Assembly: GCA_016708435.1 (NCBI GenBank)
Contig: JADJFV010000036.1
Coordinates: 1 to 64,000, forward strand
Length of the DNA stretch: 64,000 nucleotides
Direction: 5' to 3'
Source: Leptospiraceae bacterium
Lineage (GTDB): Bacteria; Spirochaetota; Leptospiria; Leptospirales; Leptospiraceae
Made by a program: the position numbers and the translations under genes. Of the stretch, positions 63,136 through 64,000 are shown one piece after another; the stretch's first letter is position 1; each line of letters starts with the position of its first letter. The notes under the pieces were generated by a model that saw only the letters and a program-made list of their open reading frames with translations, searched no databases and was not told where the DNA came from.

Positions 63136-64000
63136 TTACTGTCCACTCACACAACGAACATAGCTGTTATTGATCTTAGGACAGGACCACCAATTTGTAG
63201 AATAGTTTACGCACCAGGAACGAGCTAAAATTCCAGTGTGTGTAGTGGAAACCCAACCTCCACCAACTGCATTTGGAAAATAGGTTGCATCCGGTCCAAA
63301 ACTAGTAGCCTTTGTATAGTCTTCAATCGACTGAAGTTCATTTATATTTGGCAAACGCCAAGTTCTTGGAGTTGAGGCAGGTAAGTTATTTAAAGTGCTA
63401 TTACAATAGATAAGTGCATTTTCCCATGTCGTCACATTTGCTCCCCCCGAACAAGTAGAGTTATTGGTTTGTCCCATGGCGCACTTCTGCCAGGTTAATC
63501 CTGTAGTATTGTCCTTAATCGTGCCATCCGCGTTATCTGTAAAATTTTTTACAGTAAGATTTTGATCACCTGAAACACAGCGCACATAAGCAGCAGTTGT
63601 GTTCACAAAACTTATTAAAGTAGCATCCGATTTAACTAGATAAGCATTGCCGGCAGTGATTAGATAAGGAGTAGAACTCCAATGATTACCTCCTGCCGGA
63701 TTAGGAAAGGCAGTTGTGTCGATTGCTAATGCCCCAAAACTACTCAGAGAGGATAATTCTTTTGCAGTTGGTAGTCGCCATGTTTTTATTCCTGCATACC
63801 CGTTACCACTGTTGGCTCCATTGAGCGCAAGACAACCATAAGTCGCATGATTGCTTGCATCGGTTGCAGTGCCGTCGTTTGAAAGAGTTTGAGCTGAACC
63901 CGTGGTGCATGTCGCTCCACTTTTCCCCTGTGAGCAACTTTTCCATACAAGCCCTGTTGCATTGTCTTTTGTTGTGTAATCTGAAGTGTATGTTGCATGG
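63136..64000 (-). CDS. DUF1566 (Lcl C-terminal-like) repeat protein, 5' end outside the window
   Basis: One frame stays open from the window edge to the stop at 63136, giving at least 288 residues with two DUF1566 domains. The first reads DNATGLVWKSCSQGKSGATC, TWRLPTAKELSSLSSFGALA and NHWSSTPYL; the second DNTTGLTWQKCAMGQTNNST, TWRLPNINELQSIEDYTKAT and GGWVSTTHTG, ending SYVRCVSGQ. Paired Cys suggest disulfides, so it is secreted or surface-exposed. Leptospira encode many such lipoproteins. A later in-frame GTG at 63606 is not the start. Confidence 0.85.
   Translation of the reverse strand, partial: HATYTSDYTTKDNATGLVWKSCSQGKSGATCTTGSAQTLSNDGTATDASNHATYGCLALNGANSGNGYAGIKTWRLPTAKELSSLSSFGALAIDTTAFPNPAGGNHWSSTPYLITAGNAYLVKSDATLISFVNTTAAYVRCVSGDQNLTVKNFTDNADGTIKDNTTGLTWQKCAMGQTNNSTCSGGANVTTWENALIYCNSTLNNLPASTPRTWRLPNINELQSIEDYTKATSFGPDATYFPNAVGGGWVSTTHTGILARSWCVNYSTNWWSCPKINNSYVRCVSGQ

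Noticed and set aside
63600..63800. Apparent break between two DUF1566 frames near the window end
   Set aside because: Direct translation shows one continuous frame from the window edge to 63136; the split was only caused by choosing an internal GTG as start.

Overview
The window looks like chromosome of a Leptospira-like spirochaete (family Leptospiraceae). The DNA is AT-rich. Diagnostic genes are a fused acyltransferase/glycerol-3-phosphate dehydrogenase, a 7TM-DISM/PP2C/TPR signalling protein, HisZ next to PurA, many small lipoproteins with loose spirochaetal lipoboxes, DUF1566 and beta-helix surface lipoproteins, and Rhs debris. No rRNA or tRNA gene was seen. The genus call is inference from gene content.

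Bases 1-12959 form an integron-like cassette array. A tyrosine recombinase (11859-12959, +) points right. To its left lie seven long palindromic attC-like sites (about 207-300 bp), and every cassette gene is on the minus strand, reading away from the recombinase. Each segment between sites is bounded by matching 7-mers (GTTRRRY at its start, the complementary RYYYAAC at its end), as expected for cassettes cut at G^TT. From the recombinase outward the cargo is: a frameshifted PD-(D/E)XK nuclease; a lipoprotein plus an EF-hand/TerB-like protein; a four-gene defence cassette (TIR-like protein, RipA-like membrane protein, frameshifted methyltransferase, AvaI/BsoBI-type endonuclease); an ORF-less cassette; a frameshifted TPR lipoprotein; and two near-identical ORF-less cassettes.

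Bases 13000-32300 hold an SGNH hydrolase, HEAT-repeat and CZB proteins, the PP2C sensor, a HEPN/MNT pair, a chemoreceptor, an alpha/beta hydrolase, a LOG-type phosphoribohydrolase, purA and hisZ, then Rhs debris with small lipoproteins. Bases 33100-46400 hold a GAF/PAS/GGDEF protein, the lipid-synthesis fusion, a YyaL/SPATA20-type protein, a pirin, a broken beta-helix lipoprotein, a DUF3137 membrane protein, a truncated haemoglobin and a SnoaL-like protein. Bases 46400-59600 hold two class III nucleotidyl cyclases, a minisatellite, a STAS/J-domain pair, a glycosyltransferase, acyl-CoA dehydrogenase, hpt and sixA, a citrate synthase-like protein lacking key catalytic residues, and a Phd/VapC module.

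Bases 59774-63052 carry a tightly overlapping three-gene operon: a VWA-domain protein, a pyruvate kinase-like barrel protein and a second adenylosuccinate synthetase-like protein that has lost the aspartate-binding loop. With the integron defence cassette it is the best candidate here for an undescribed system. The window ends inside a DUF1566 repeat protein.

Several reading frames, including the housekeeping gene hpt, are broken at or near short homopolymer runs. Some apparent pseudogenes may therefore be sequence errors.
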